64,000 nt of DNA from an uncultured Granulosicoccaceae bacterium (GTDB lineage Bacteria > Pseudomonadota > Gammaproteobacteria > Granulosicoccales > Granulosicoccaceae), in the NCBI GenBank assembly GCA_938041955.1, contig CALISD010000021.1:1-64000 (forward strand), written 5' to 3'. Of the stretch, positions 19,520 to 29,631 are shown piece by piece (position 1 is the first letter of the stretch; every line of letters starts with the position of its first letter). The notes under the pieces were generated by a model that saw only the letters and a program-made list of their open reading frames with translations, had not been told where the DNA came from and did no database searches. A program made the translations under genes and the position numbers.

Positions 19520-21082
19520 ATGGCAACCGGTAAATTCAGCTTGCTGCGTTCAGGGTCTGTGGTCAGTGCCATGACACTGTTGTCACGAATCCTGGGCTTC
19601 ATACGTGACCAGGTGTTTGCCTATATTTTTGGCGCAGGCTCACTGACCGATGCTTTTTTGGTGGCCTTCAAAATCCCGAATTTTCTGCGCCGTCTATTCG
19701 CTGAAGGGGCTTTCGCACAGTCTTTTGTACCGGTTTTTTCAGAATACAAAGAGACTCGATCACCGGATGCACTAAGAGCCCTGGCAGCACAGGTCAGCGG
19801 CACCCTTGGTTGGATAGTATTAGTACTTAGCATTGTGGGCAGTGTGTTCGCACCGGCCCTTATCAGCCTGTTCGCTCCGGGCTTTGAAAACGGCGGCGAG
19901 CGCGCTGTGACGGCAACGGCTTTGCTGCGCATCACTTTTCCTTATCTGTTCTTCATCTCTCTTGTCGCCTACTGCGGCAGCGTACTCAACACATTTCAGC
20001 GCTTCGCGGTGCCTGCCTTTACACCAGTGTTGCTGAACGTCTGCCTGATCACAGCCGCTCTGTGGGGCTCAAAATTTTTCGACGTACCAGTCACTGCACT
20101 GGCCTGGGGTGTATTTGCAGCAGGGTTATCTCAGCTCCTTTTTCAGTTGCCATCACTGTACAAACTCGGCTTATTGTCGATGCCGAAATGGGGCTGGAAA
20201 GATAGCGGCGTGCAAAAAATATTAAAGCTGATGCTGCCGGCGATACTCGGGTCCTCAGTCGGTCAGATCAATTTACTGCTCGATACCATTATCGCGTCGT
20301 TTCTGGTCGCTGGCAGCTTGAGTTGGCTTTATTTCGCAGATCGATTAGTCGAATTTCCACTGGGAATCTTTGGCATCGCCATTGCGACCGTCATTCTTCC
20401 GCGACTATCAGCAGCACACTCAACAGACAAAGCAGGTGACTTTAATAACACGATGAGTTGGGGGTTCAGGGCCGCCACACTGCTCGCCTTCCCGTCCGCT
20501 GCAGCGCTTTTGGTATTGGCAGCTCCATTGATCGCCACACTTTTCGGCTACGGTGAGTTCCAACCGGAGGATGTGCGAATGTCTGCCTGGGCCTTACGCG
20601 CCTACGCGCTGGCACTGCCTGGCCTGGTGTTGGTGAAAATTTTTGCACCCGGCTTTTTTGCTCGCCAAAACACCCGCACTCCGGTTCGCATTGGAATTAT
20701 CTCTATGATCAGCAACATGGCCTACAACATCATATTTGTCGGCGCCATGATGCTGGCTGCCTTACCAGCCGCACATGCAGGCCTGGCATTGGCGACCGCT
20801 TTATCTGCCAACCAGAATGCGTTCATGCTGTATCGACGTTTAAAGCACGACAACATCTACCATCTTCAAAGTGTTGATACGGCCACCATCAAGCGGGTAT
20901 TGATCGCAACTGCCGTGATGACGGTGGTCATTCTATTGATCAATCCTGCATTCGATGCCTGGTTGGCAATGCAGGCAATCGAACGGGCAACCCACTTAGC
21001 CGGTATAATCCTGGCTGCAATACTGGCTTATGGCACCACTCTGCTTGCTACAGGCTTTAGACCCACCAGCTACAGGGTGTAG
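19520..21082 (+). CDS. murJ: Lipid II flippase MurJ
   Basis: A 520-aa polytopic inner-membrane protein of the MOP superfamily that flips lipid II for peptidoglycan synthesis. The ORF track starts at 19268, inside rpsT and antisense to it. The ATG at 19520 gives the family start LLRSGSVVSAMTLLSRILGFIRD, with DAFLVAFKIPNFLRRLFAEGAF following. About 14 membrane segments can be counted. It heads the run murJ-ribF-ileS-lspA-ispH, all in one direction. Confidence 0.95.
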   Translation: MATGKFSLLRSGSVVSAMTLLSRILGFIRDQVFAYIFGAGSLTDAFLVAFKIPNFLRRLFAEGAFAQSFVPVFSEYKETRSPDALRALAAQVSGTLGWIVLVLSIVGSVFAPALISLFAPGFENGGERAVTATALLRITFPYLFFISLVAYCGSVLNTFQRFAVPAFTPVLLNVCLITAALWGSKFFDVPVTALAWGVFAAGLSQLLFQLPSLYKLGLLSMPKWGWKDSGVQKILKLMLPAILGSSVGQINLLLDTIIASFLVAGSLSWLYFADRLVEFPLGIFGIAIATVILPRLSAAHSTDKAGDFNNTMSWGFRAATLLAFPSAAALLVLAAPLIATLFGYGEFQPEDVRMSAWALRAYALALPGLVLVKIFAPGFFARQNTRTPVRIGIISMISNMAYNIIFVGAMMLAALPAAHAGLALATALSANQNAFMLYRRLKHDNIYHLQSVDTATIKRVLIATAVMTVVILLINPAFDAWLAMQAIERATHLAGIILAAILAYGTTLLATGFRPTSYRV

Positions 21083-21132
21083 GTATTGTGTCAGTAAGCA
21101 CAGGCATCAACTTCAGGATTTAATCTAAACCA

Positions 21133-22071
21133 GTGGAACTTATACGCGGACTGTACAACCTGCGAGAACATCATCGCGGATGTGCAGTGACTATTGGCAA
21201 TTTTGATGGAATACACCTTGGTCATCAAAACCTGATTGACACAGTTTGCCAGCACGCAAACATCAACAAGCTTCGGGCTTGTGTGGTTAGTTTCGAGCCT
21301 TTGCCGGTTGAGTATTTTGTGGCCAAAGACAAACGCCCGCACAGGCTGACATCGCTACGCGAGAAAATATCGGTACTTGGCACACACCCGCTGGAACAGC
21401 TCCTGTTGTTAAGATTTAACCAAAGCCTCGCCAACACCACCGCCGCTGACTTTATCAAGCAAGTCCTGATAGACGGGCTGAACGCGAAATACTTATTAGT
21501 CGGCGATGACTTTCAATTTGGTAAAGACCGCGAAGGCAACTTCGGCACGCTAAAAACTGCCGGCGAGCAATACGGATTTGAACTCCAGCAGGCGAGCACC
21601 CTGATGGCTGCAAATGATCGGATATCCAGCACCAGAGTCCGGGCACTACTGGCCAATGGTGACCTCGATTCAGCTGCAGAACTGCTGGGCAGAAGCTATT
21701 CTCTACAGGGGCGGGTCGAATACGGCGCTCAACTTGGCCGGACATTGGGCTTCCCGACTGCAAATATAGCGCTACGGGGTCACAATCCACCGTTGCGGGG
21801 TGTATTTGCGGTAGCAGTCACCAGCGGCCAGCATCCAGACCACATTCACAATGGCATTGCCAATATAGGGGTTAAGCCCACCGTCAATGGAATGCGTTTG
21901 AGCCTTGAGGTGCATTTGCTGGATTTTGCTGCTGATTTATATGGACAACAGTTGCGAGTAAACTTTATGCACAAACTCAGAAATGAAAAAAAGTTTCACG
22001 GCTTAGATGAATTGAGGGCCGCTATTGCAACTGATGAGCAAAACGCCCGACAATGGTTTACCCAAAAATAA
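21133..22071 (+). CDS. ribF: Bifunctional riboflavin kinase/FAD synthetase
   Basis: A 312-aa enzyme converting riboflavin to FMN and then FAD. The N-terminal nucleotidyltransferase carries GNFDGIHLGHQ and the SSTRVRALLANGDL motif; the C-terminal kinase has GRTLGFPTANI and VNFMHKLRNEKKF. The start is a GTG preceded by CAGGA. It lies 50 bases after murJ. No FMN riboswitch was seen upstream. Confidence 0.96.
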   Translation: MELIRGLYNLREHHRGCAVTIGNFDGIHLGHQNLIDTVCQHANINKLRACVVSFEPLPVEYFVAKDKRPHRLTSLREKISVLGTHPLEQLLLLRFNQSLANTTAADFIKQVLIDGLNAKYLLVGDDFQFGKDREGNFGTLKTAGEQYGFELQQASTLMAANDRISSTRVRALLANGDLDSAAELLGRSYSLQGRVEYGAQLGRTLGFPTANIALRGHNPPLRGVFAVAVTSGQHPDHIHNGIANIGVKPTVNGMRLSLEVHLLDFAADLYGQQLRVNFMHKLRNEKKFHGLDELRAAIATDEQNARQWFTQK

Positions 22072-22162
22072 TTCATCAAATAAATTTTTTAATTAAGAAC
22101 CAAGTGAGCATCCCGCTTTCTATGCAGCTTTGTAAAAAGTGCGTACACACAGAGACTCCACA

Positions 22163-24988
22163 GTGAGTAATTACAAACACACGTTAAACTTGCCGAAGAC
22201 CAATTTTCCGATGCGCGGAAATCTGGCCAATCGCGAGCCCGAAACCCTTGCCCGCTGGCAAGCGCTCGATATTTATAAAAAAATTCGAGAAGCTTCTGCC
22301 GATCGTGAAAAGCAATTTGTGCTTCATGATGGTCCTCCTTATGCCAATGGCGACATTCACATTGGTCACGCGGTGAATAAGGTCATAAAAGACATGATCA
22401 TCAAAAGCAAACAGCTTGATGGTTATAACTCACCGTATATTCCGGGCTGGGACTGCCATGGATTGCCGATTGAAAATAAGGTGGAATCGGAAATTGGCAG
22501 ACCGGGTGAAAAAGTCGATGAGGCGACTTTCAGAGCGCGCTGCCGTGAATACGCACAACAGCAGATCAACGGCCAGCGCGAAGACTTCAAACGTCTCGGT
22601 ATATTTGGCGATTGGGACAACCCCTATCTCACGATGGATTTTGAAAACGAAGCCGGAATCGTCAGAGCGCTTGGTAAGATGATCGAAAACGGTCACGTCT
22701 ACAAAGGCACCAGACCGGTGTACTGGAGTATCGGCGCACGCTCGGCACTGGCTGAAGCAGAAGTTGAATACCGTGACAAAAAATCCACCTCTGTCGATGT
22801 CAGATTCAGCGCGGTAGACAACGAAACACTACACAAAGCCTGTAACAGTTCGCGTACTGAACTGCCACTCTCTGTTGTCATCTGGACCACCACACCGTGG
22901 ACTCTGCCCGGTAACCTCGCCGTTGCACTCAACCCTGAGCTTGAATATTCGGTGGTCGAGTGTGACCTGGGATCAGGTGCCGAATGCCTGGTGCTTGCCA
23001 CTGAACTGGTTGATACCTGCATGAAAAGGTACCAGTGCGAGTCATACAAGACGGTTTCCGTATTTACTGGCAGCGCCATTGAAAAGTTGTTACTCCAACA
23101 TCCTTTTTATCAGCGCACCTCGCTCATTGTACTTGGCGATTATGTCACTACCGAGGCTGGTACAGGCGCGGTACACACAGCACCTGACCATGGTGTAGAT
23201 GACTTTATTGTAGGCAAGCAATACGAGCTCGGCTTATTGAATAATGTCAGCGCTACCGGAAGCTATGAACCGTGGGTTGAAAAGTTCGCCGGTGAACATG
23301 TGTACAAGGTTGAAGAACATATTCTCGACGAGTTAAAAGCTGCCAACAAACTCGTGCTGAGCGAATCATTCGAACACAGTTACCCGCACTGCTGGCGTAC
23401 CAATACACCTATTATCTTTCGCACCACGCCGCAGTGGTTCGTCAGTATGGAAAAAGAGAACCTCAGAGCCGATGCACTGGCGGCAATTAAAACCGTTCGC
23501 TGGGTGCCTGCATGGGGTGAAGACAGAATCAACGGCATGATCGACAAGCGACCTGACTGGTGTATCTCAAGGCAACGCTATTGGGGTGTACCCATCACAC
23601 TGTTTATTCACAAGGAAACCGGTGAAATGCATCCTGACACACTGCAACTGCTTGAACAGGCGGCACAGCATATTGAGAAGGGTGGCATACAGGCCTGGTC
23701 TGATCTCGGTATTGAAGATTTTATAAAAGAAGATGCCGATCAATACGAAAAATCAACTGACGTATTAGACGTCTGGTTTGACTCCGGCACCACTTACGCA
23801 CACGTGCTTCAAAAACGTGGGCAGCCCTACCCTGCCGATATGTATCTGGAAGGCTCAGATCAACACCGCGGCTGGTTTCACTCATCACTGCTGACCAGCG
23901 TTTCAATTAATGGCATTGCACCTTACAAGCAAGTGTTAACGCACGGCTTCACCGTTGATGCCAAAGGTCGCAAGATGTCTAAGTCAGTCGGCAATGTCAT
24001 CGCACCGCAAAAAGTCATGAAGACACTTGGCGCAGATATCATTCGCCTGTGGGTGTGTTCCGCCGACTACCGCGGGGAGATGAGCGTTTCTGATGAAATT
24101 CTTAATCGCATGTCTGACTCATACCGCCGCATCAGAAATACCCTGCGTTTCCTTCTTTCCAACCTCAACGGCTTTGATCCGGGTACCGATCTAATCGCGA
24201 TTGAAGACATGCTGGCATTGGACCAATGGGCTGTTGATCGCTCACTGTCACTTCAAGAGGAAATACGTGTCGCATTTGACGACTATCAGTTTCATACGGT
24301 TTATCAGCGGCTGCATAATTTTTGCACCACGGAACTAGGTGGTTTTTATCTGGATATCGTTAAGGACAGACAGTACACCACACAAGCTGACAGCCATGCA
24401 CGGCGCTCTGCACAGTCTGCGATGTATCATATCGCCGAGGCAATGACGCGCTGGATAGCCCCCGTGCTGAGTTTTACCGCTGAAGAAATCTGGACACACC
24501 TTCCCGGTGAACACAGTGAAACTATTTTCACTGAAACTTACTATGACAAACTAAAACCACTCGCTGCCAGCTCGATCTACAGCAAAGAAGAATGGGACAC
24601 CATAGTGCAGATTCGTATTGAAGTATCTCGAGCGCTTGAAAAGCTTCGAGTAGAAAGCTTAATCGGTGGTTCATTAGATGCAGAAGTGAACCTCTATTGC
24701 GACGCTGATACGGAATCCTTGTTAAAGCGGATTGGTGATGAACTCAGGTTTATACTGATCACCTCTGAAGCGGGGGTTAACGGTTTGGCTGACAAACCCG
24801 ATACCGCTGAGAAGGCTGAACTTGAAACAGGCGAGTTGTGGATCAGCGCCAGGGCTTCGGAACAACCTAAGTGTGATCGCTGCTGGCACCATAGAAGCGA
24901 CGTAGGCACAGTGGAGAGTCATCCGGACCTTTGTGCACGCTGTGTGCAAAACGTTGATGGTGACGGCGAACCCCGGCAATTTACCTAA
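22163..24988 (+). CDS. ileS: Isoleucyl-tRNA synthetase
   Basis: A 941-aa class I aminoacyl-tRNA synthetase. HIGH is present in [11 protein letters not shown] and KMSKS in [10 protein letters not shown]; the C-terminal zinc finger is CDRCWHH...CARC. The ORF track starts eight residues earlier. The GTG at 22163, giving [18 protein letters not shown], matches the family N-terminus. The length matches E. coli-type IleRS. The next gene, lspA, starts 27 bases downstream, a linkage conserved across gammaproteobacteria. Confidence 0.97.
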   Translation: MSNYKHTLNLPKTNFPMRGNLANREPETLARWQALDIYKKIREASADREKQFVLHDGPPYANGDIHIGHAVNKVIKDMIIKSKQLDGYNSPYIPGWDCHGLPIENKVESEIGRPGEKVDEATFRARCREYAQQQINGQREDFKRLGIFGDWDNPYLTMDFENEAGIVRALGKMIENGHVYKGTRPVYWSIGARSALAEAEVEYRDKKSTSVDVRFSAVDNETLHKACNSSRTELPLSVVIWTTTPWTLPGNLAVALNPELEYSVVECDLGSGAECLVLATELVDTCMKRYQCESYKTVSVFTGSAIEKLLLQHPFYQRTSLIVLGDYVTTEAGTGAVHTAPDHGVDDFIVGKQYELGLLNNVSATGSYEPWVEKFAGEHVYKVEEHILDELKAANKLVLSESFEHSYPHCWRTNTPIIFRTTPQWFVSMEKENLRADALAAIKTVRWVPAWGEDRINGMIDKRPDWCISRQRYWGVPITLFIHKETGEMHPDTLQLLEQAAQHIEKGGIQAWSDLGIEDFIKEDADQYEKSTDVLDVWFDSGTTYAHVLQKRGQPYPADMYLEGSDQHRGWFHSSLLTSVSINGIAPYKQVLTHGFTVDAKGRKMSKSVGNVIAPQKVMKTLGADIIRLWVCSADYRGEMSVSDEILNRMSDSYRRIRNTLRFLLSNLNGFDPGTDLIAIEDMLALDQWAVDRSLSLQEEIRVAFDDYQFHTVYQRLHNFCTTELGGFYLDIVKDRQYTTQADSHARRSAQSAMYHIAEAMTRWIAPVLSFTAEEIWTHLPGEHSETIFTETYYDKLKPLAASSIYSKEEWDTIVQIRIEVSRALEKLRVESLIGGSLDAEVNLYCDADTESLLKRIGDELRFILITSEAGVNGLADKPDTAEKAELETGELWISARASEQPKCDRCWHHRSDVGTVESHPDLCARCVQNVDGDGEPRQFT

Positions 24989-25015
24989 CTTACCCCACGA
25001 CTTACCTGGCAACTC

Positions 25016-25522
25016 ATGAAGAAAATATACTTTGGTCTGACAGCACTGGTTATTCTGCTTGATCAAATCACCAAGTGGATGGCTAACACGCAGCTCACCA
25101 TGCATGAGCAGAATCCGGTGATGCCCTTTTTTAACTTCACCCTGATGTACAACAAAGGCGCAGCGTTTAGTTTTTTAAGTAATGCCGGTGGGTGGCAGCG
25201 ATGGTTTTTCACTATTGTGGCTGTGGTGATCAGTATCGTTCTTATCGTTTGGCTACTGCGCCTGAAAGCTCACGAAAAGTGGTTGGGTATTGGCCTGGCA
25301 CTCGTTCTGGGTGGTGCAATAGGCAACGTGATCGACCGGGTGCGCTTCGGCCACGTGATAGACTTTATTCAATGGTTTGGCACCTGGGGAGGTGACACCT
25401 ACTACTGGCCAGCTTTCAATATAGCTGATGCCGCTATACTGATGGGAACCGCCTTAATATTAATTAGCTCTTTTTTTATCGCTGATGATCCCCAAAATCC
25501 CTCTGTCACACACAACACTTAA
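25016..25522 (+). CDS. lspA: Lipoprotein signal peptidase II
   Basis: A 168-aa aspartyl protease of the inner membrane that cleaves prolipoprotein signal peptides. Four membrane helices are visible. The catalytic aspartates are in NVIDRVRFGHVIDF and FNIADAAI. Lipobox-bearing proteins in this same window (11940, 28370, 39480, 59224) are presumptive substrates. It is followed by ispH after 26 bases; the fkpB gene often found between them is absent. Confidence 0.97.
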   Translation: MKKIYFGLTALVILLDQITKWMANTQLTMHEQNPVMPFFNFTLMYNKGAAFSFLSNAGGWQRWFFTIVAVVISIVLIVWLLRLKAHEKWLGIGLALVLGGAIGNVIDRVRFGHVIDFIQWFGTWGGDTYYWPAFNIADAAILMGTALILISSFFIADDPQNPSVTHNT

Positions 25523-25548
25523 GTCGTACATATTAAAGCGAGTGCTCA

Positions 25549-26499
25549 ATGGAAATTTTAATGGCCAACCCGAGAGGGTTTTGTGCAGGCGTTGATCGCG
25601 CCATAGAAATCGTTGAGCGGGCGCTGGAATTATTTGGCGCACCTATCTATGTCCGTCACGAAGTGGTTCACAATAAATATGTGGTTGACGGGCTGCGCGA
25701 CAAAGGCGCTATTTTTGTTGATGAGCTTCACGAAGTCCCCGACGACAGCACGGTAATCTTCTCTGCTCATGGGGTATCCAGAGCGGTGGAACAAGAAGCG
25801 CAATCCCGCCAACTCCAGGTGTTTGATGCCACTTGTCCTCTAGTGACAAAAGTCCATATCGAAGTGGTTAAGTACGCTAAAGAAGGCCGCGAAGTCATCT
25901 TGATTGGCCACGCCGGGCACCCCGAAGTTGAGGGCACCATGGGGCGCTACGACACCCAATGGGGCGGTCGCATTTTATTGATCGAAACACCAGAGGATGT
26001 CGAGTCATTAAAAGTTGAAGATCCGGCACAACTTGCGTTTGTGTCACAGACGACACTCTCCGTTGATGACACCCACGACATCATTGAACGCTTAAAAGAA
26101 CGATATCCACACATCGCAGCGCCACGCAAAGACGACATCTGCTACGCCACTCAAAATCGACAGGACGCAGTGAAAATTCTCTGCCGTGATGCCGATCTTT
26201 TATTGGTTGTCGGGGCGCAGAACAGCTCAAACTCGAATCGCCTTCGGGAACTCGGCGAACGTGCCGGTATACCGTCTTATCTGATCGCCGACGCAAGCGC
26301 AATAAAGGCAGAGTGGCTCAAAGAGGATCTAAAAATCGGCGTTACTGCGGGTGCTTCGGCCCCTGATGAGCTCGTACAGCAGGTTATTGGCCACCTGAAA
26401 TCTTGTGGTGCGAGCGTGGTAAATGAAGTTGAAGGCGTCGTTGAAACAATATCTTTCAGTATTCCCAGGCAATTGCGTAAAACTGACTCCCGGTCATAA
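25549..26499 (+). CDS. ispH: 4-hydroxy-3-methylbut-2-enyl diphosphate reductase
   Basis: A 316-aa iron-sulfur enzyme for the last step of the MEP isoprenoid pathway. The three cluster cysteines are in [23 protein letters not shown] and [11 protein letters not shown]; the catalytic Glu region EVEGTMGRY and the SSNSNRL phosphate-binding motif are intact. It closes the murJ-ispH run. A palindromic repeat follows about 50 bases after the stop. Confidence 0.97.
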   Translation: MEILMANPRGFCAGVDRAIEIVERALELFGAPIYVRHEVVHNKYVVDGLRDKGAIFVDELHEVPDDSTVIFSAHGVSRAVEQEAQSRQLQVFDATCPLVTKVHIEVVKYAKEGREVILIGHAGHPEVEGTMGRYDTQWGGRILLIETPEDVESLKVEDPAQLAFVSQTTLSVDDTHDIIERLKERYPHIAAPRKDDICYATQNRQDAVKILCRDADLLLVVGAQNSSNSNRLRELGERAGIPSYLIADASAIKAEWLKEDLKIGVTAGASAPDELVQQVIGHLKSCGASVVNEVEGVVETISFSIPRQLRKTDSRS

Positions 26500-26551
26500 A
26501 ACCCGGCAGTTTACCGACATCTGGTCGCTGAAAGCGCCGATTGTCGCTTAC

Positions 26552-26716
26552 CTGGGAGCTTGTCCGAGAACCAGGATCTACTGCGGTCGCGATATTTGGC
26601 CAGCTATTTCGATCCATATCGTTAAAGAAGAATGTCTATTCGCCTCTATCGATCGAAATATCTGACCTAAAATCTCACGACCTCGCTAAGATCCTAGTTC
26701 TCGGACAGGCTCCTAG
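26552..26716. repeat. 165-base imperfect palindrome, MITE-like
   Basis: The ends CTGGGAGCTTGTCCGAGAAC (left) and the complement of GTTCTCGGACAGGCTCCTAG (right) match at about 25 of 28 positions. Similarity continues inward (ATTTCGATC on both arms), so almost the whole element could fold into one hairpin. There is no ORF inside. The outer CTAG and CCTGTCCGAGAAC resemble the ends of the elements at 34115 and 50214. It is probably a non-autonomous mobile palindrome inserted downstream of ispH. Confidence 0.7.
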
Positions 26717-26857
26717 TGCTATTTACCGGCAGTCCTTTCAAAACAAAACGTTGCAGCAATGTGTTGTACGACACGTTACGTAACAAACCCCTAAACCTTC
26801 AATCACTACCGCCGATGGAATCCCATAGCATCACTAAAATAATCATGGGCGTGAAAC

Positions 26858-28141
26858 GTGTTCAATTTCGACTCAAAATCTTCAGCTGCAGCCGACACCG
26901 ATTCAAATGACATTGGTGAGTTACTGGCACTCGCTGCCCGTCTAACCCCGATCTCCGATCTGAACGAAGCAAACAGAATTACGATCTGCAAGTCTGCCAC
27001 TCTCGTTAATGTCAATCGATCGACTGCCCTCGCCGCAAACAAAGAGCACCGTTGGTTCACCTTTTTGTTTGAAGGCCAGGTAGAAGTTCGTAACGCTAAA
27101 GACAAAGACGAAACAGATTCTGTGAACGCTAATACCGACCGTTCGCTTCACCCTGTACTGAAAGAGTTTACCCAGCATCATTCAATCGCAACCAAAACAA
27201 CAGCCACGCTGGTTAGATTTGGCCGCGAGCTGTTCGAAATTTTGCTTAAAGAACAGCAAAAAAACGCGACGAAGGTCCACGACGTGCGGGTGTCAGAAAA
27301 TGACAACATCATTTTTGACAGCATCATCGAATCATTTGAACAGCGAACCGTTAATCTGAGCTGCCAGGCGGCAGTCGGTAAAAAAATAGGTGAATTAGTT
27401 AAGCTCGGCACGATGGGAATACCAGAGTTATCTATGGCGCTGGTTGCAGACCCGGCCCTGACCGCTCACACAATGCACGAAGCGAACAAACTGGCAGGAA
27501 AAGGCGAAACGACCCAAACCATGCGAGGCGCTATCACTCGACTGGGTGTTGAGAGCGCTAACCAGCTGGCGGTGAAAATCCCCACCGAGCAACCATGGCA
27601 AGCAGCCAGCCCTGTCATACAACAGCTGATGACAAACTACCAACGCAGAGCCACGCTTACCGCAGCAATTTGTAAAGTATTTGCAAAGTCAGTTCCTCAT
27701 CTTACTGACGAACGCGCCCACCTTATTGGCTTGATGGCAGACATCGGTGAACTGATGGTGATAGGCCATGCCAACAAACACCCGGAACAATTCGCTGATG
27801 CTGAAGCTCTGCAGAATTCAGCGCGTAATCTTCGCGAGCTGGTAGGTACCTGGCTGTTAAGCGCCTGGGGTTTCAACGAAAACTTCATCGAAGCTGTTGA
27901 GTCAGCGCGTGATTTCTACCGAAATCACACTGGCGATATCACTTACGCTGATCTGGTAACTGCTGCCCTACTGACCATTGAGACTGAATTGCCGGAAGGT
28001 GAAAACAAGTCGATACCAAGTGTTGTGAACCTGTTATTGCCTCGCAAACTGCAGCAAGCTGGTATCGATCTGAAGAATCCACAGCCCATACTGCAGCAAG
28101 CAGCAGCAGAATTAAATGGCCTGCAGCAACTACTTCAGTAA
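26858..28141 (+). CDS. HDOD-domain protein with N-terminal cyclic-nucleotide-binding-like domain
   Basis: A 427-aa cytoplasmic protein. Residues about 30-140 look like a cupin or cNMP-binding-type sensor (WFTFLFEGQVEV), although the phosphate-binding cassette is not clearly conserved. Residues about 165-370 form an HDOD domain (LGTMGIPELSMALVADPALTAH; AHLIGLMADIGELM), a non-catalytic relative of HD phosphohydrolases used in signalling. The start is a GTG with a poor binding site, so the exact N-terminus is uncertain. It stands alone between a repeat and a hairpin. The signalling role is inferred from the domains. Confidence 0.78.
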   Translation: MFNFDSKSSAAADTDSNDIGELLALAARLTPISDLNEANRITICKSATLVNVNRSTALAANKEHRWFTFLFEGQVEVRNAKDKDETDSVNANTDRSLHPVLKEFTQHHSIATKTTATLVRFGRELFEILLKEQQKNATKVHDVRVSENDNIIFDSIIESFEQRTVNLSCQAAVGKKIGELVKLGTMGIPELSMALVADPALTAHTMHEANKLAGKGETTQTMRGAITRLGVESANQLAVKIPTEQPWQAASPVIQQLMTNYQRRATLTAAICKVFAKSVPHLTDERAHLIGLMADIGELMVIGHANKHPEQFADAEALQNSARNLRELVGTWLLSAWGFNENFIEAVESARDFYRNHTGDITYADLVTAALLTIETELPEGENKSIPSVVNLLLPRKLQQAGIDLKNPQPILQQAAAELNGLQQLLQ

Positions 28142-28187
28142 ATCGCTGTATTGCGGGTAACCCACCCAAATACTCCCAGATGACCAA

Positions 28188-28206
28188 ACCCCGCCGCAGG
28201 CGGGGT
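28188..28206. terminator. GC-rich hairpin after the HDOD gene
   Basis: ACCCCGCC and GGCGGGGT form a perfect eight-base stem with a three-base loop, 47 bases after the stop. It lacks a T tract, so termination is possible but not certain. Confidence 0.45.
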
Positions 28207-28369
28207 GTGCAAGCCACAACGCTCAAACGCCCTGCCAGCAGGGCTTCATGTTAAAATCCCCTCGGTTTGTCTTTCAGACCTGATCACTATCCACTGCCAG
28301 CGTCATCACATGACCCGCAGACGGCATGTTCAGCAATCTTGACGACGTTTTTTACAGGAGGGGTTTCAA

Positions 28370-28858
28370 GTGCACATTAAACGGTGGAGCTGGCTCCGGC
28401 TCAGATTCGTCATCACTCTTTTGGTTGCATCTGGGCTGCTGGTTTCCGGCTGCGCCAGCATCCTCGCAAAGCCACTTAAACCGACCATCGAACTGGTTAG
28501 TGTCAGGCCACTCAACATTAGCTTGACCGACCAAAAATTGCGTTTCGAGCTCAAAGTGAGCAATCCCAACGCGTTTGACATGCCCATCGAAACGGTCGAC
28601 TTTATCGCTCGCTTTAACAACACCAACATCGCCAGCGGAAAGAGCAGTCAATCGGTGACTGTCGGTGCAAACAGTGACGCCATATTGTCACTTGACGTTA
28701 CCGCCGGGGTTGATCGACTGGCCAGCACCCTGTCAACCCTTTTGCAGGGACAATCTCTTAATTTGGAATACGAGCTGTCCGGTTCAGTTAAAGTATCGAC
28801 TTGGCCCACGCCCATCCCATTTGATGTAATAGGTGCAATGGACGTGAAAGACACCTAA
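28370..28858 (+). CDS. LEA type 2 family lipoprotein
   Basis: A 162-aa predicted lipoprotein: hydrophobic signal followed by the lipobox LVSGC near residue 29, then an LEA14-type (water stress) beta-sandwich, recognisable from LRFELKVSNPNAFDMPIETVDF and the closing VSTWPTPIPFDVIG. These small domains are found in many gammaproteobacteria, with no firm biochemical role. The GTG start has an excellent AGGAGGGG binding site nine bases upstream. Confidence 0.85.
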   Translation: MHIKRWSWLRLRFVITLLVASGLLVSGCASILAKPLKPTIELVSVRPLNISLTDQKLRFELKVSNPNAFDMPIETVDFIARFNNTNIASGKSSQSVTVGANSDAILSLDVTAGVDRLASTLSTLLQGQSLNLEYELSGSVKVSTWPTPIPFDVIGAMDVKDT

Positions 28859-28965
28859 CAGGTAAGATTCCGGTGTCCGGCTATCAGACATAGTGAGGTC
28901 CAGGCGAACGTGAGCACTCCATAGGGGAGCACCGCGGAAATACAAAATAGGTTTACGATAACAAT

Positions 28966-29628
28966 ATGCTCCGTCCCGTAATTAATGAAGCCAACGTCAG
29001 CCAGCCTGAACGTGCCGTCCAGAGACGACGTAACGACCTCAAAAGCACCAGGTTCAGTTACGCAGACTTCGCCAAACAGCTTGCCCAGGAGCCACTCTCA
29101 ACGGGCGCTATCGCCCCTTCATCACAACTGCTTGCCAGACAAGTCGTCCAACAGGCAGCGCTTTCTGAAGCGAAAACAGTGGTAGAACTCGGACCGGGCA
29201 CAGGAGTATTCACAGAGCAAATCATTAAGCGGCTTTCGCATGATGCTTCTTTTTTTGCCATTGAGCTAAACCCGACATTTGTGGAGGCAACCAAGAATCG
29301 CTGCCCGACAGCGCGGGTTTATCATGATGCCGCCACGAGCCTGCCTGAATACCTTCAGAAGAATGACCGATTACACGCGGATTGCATTGTCTCAAGCCTG
29401 CCGTGGACAATCTTTGATGAAGAAGAACAAGACCAAATACTCAACGCTATCTCTGACTCACTAAAGCCGGGAGGCGTTTTTATTTCAATCATTTACCTCG
29501 GCGCTAAATTCAGATCACGCGGCAGATACTTTATTAGTAAACTGCCGGCACATTTCTCTTTGGTAAAAAGTACACCCACTGTTTGGCGTAACTTACCTCC
29601 CAGCCAAGTTTACCGCTGCATAAAATAA
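28966..29628 (+). CDS. Class I SAM methyltransferase, PmtA/KsgA-like
   Basis: A 220-aa methyltransferase. The SAM loop is VELGPGTGVFTEQII, followed by an acidic residue in AIELNP and SSLPWTIF in place of the catalytic motif of rRNA adenine dimethylases. This combination is typical of the bacterial phospholipid N-methyltransferase (PmtA-type) group; another small-molecule substrate cannot be excluded. It is followed after three bases by a membrane protein gene, so the two are likely cotranscribed. Confidence 0.8.
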   Translation: MLRPVINEANVSQPERAVQRRRNDLKSTRFSYADFAKQLAQEPLSTGAIAPSSQLLARQVVQQAALSEAKTVVELGPGTGVFTEQIIKRLSHDASFFAIELNPTFVEATKNRCPTARVYHDAATSLPEYLQKNDRLHADCIVSSLPWTIFDEEEQDQILNAISDSLKPGGVFISIIYLGAKFRSRGRYFISKLPAHFSLVKSTPTVWRNLPPSQVYRCIK

Positions 29629-29631
29629 ATC

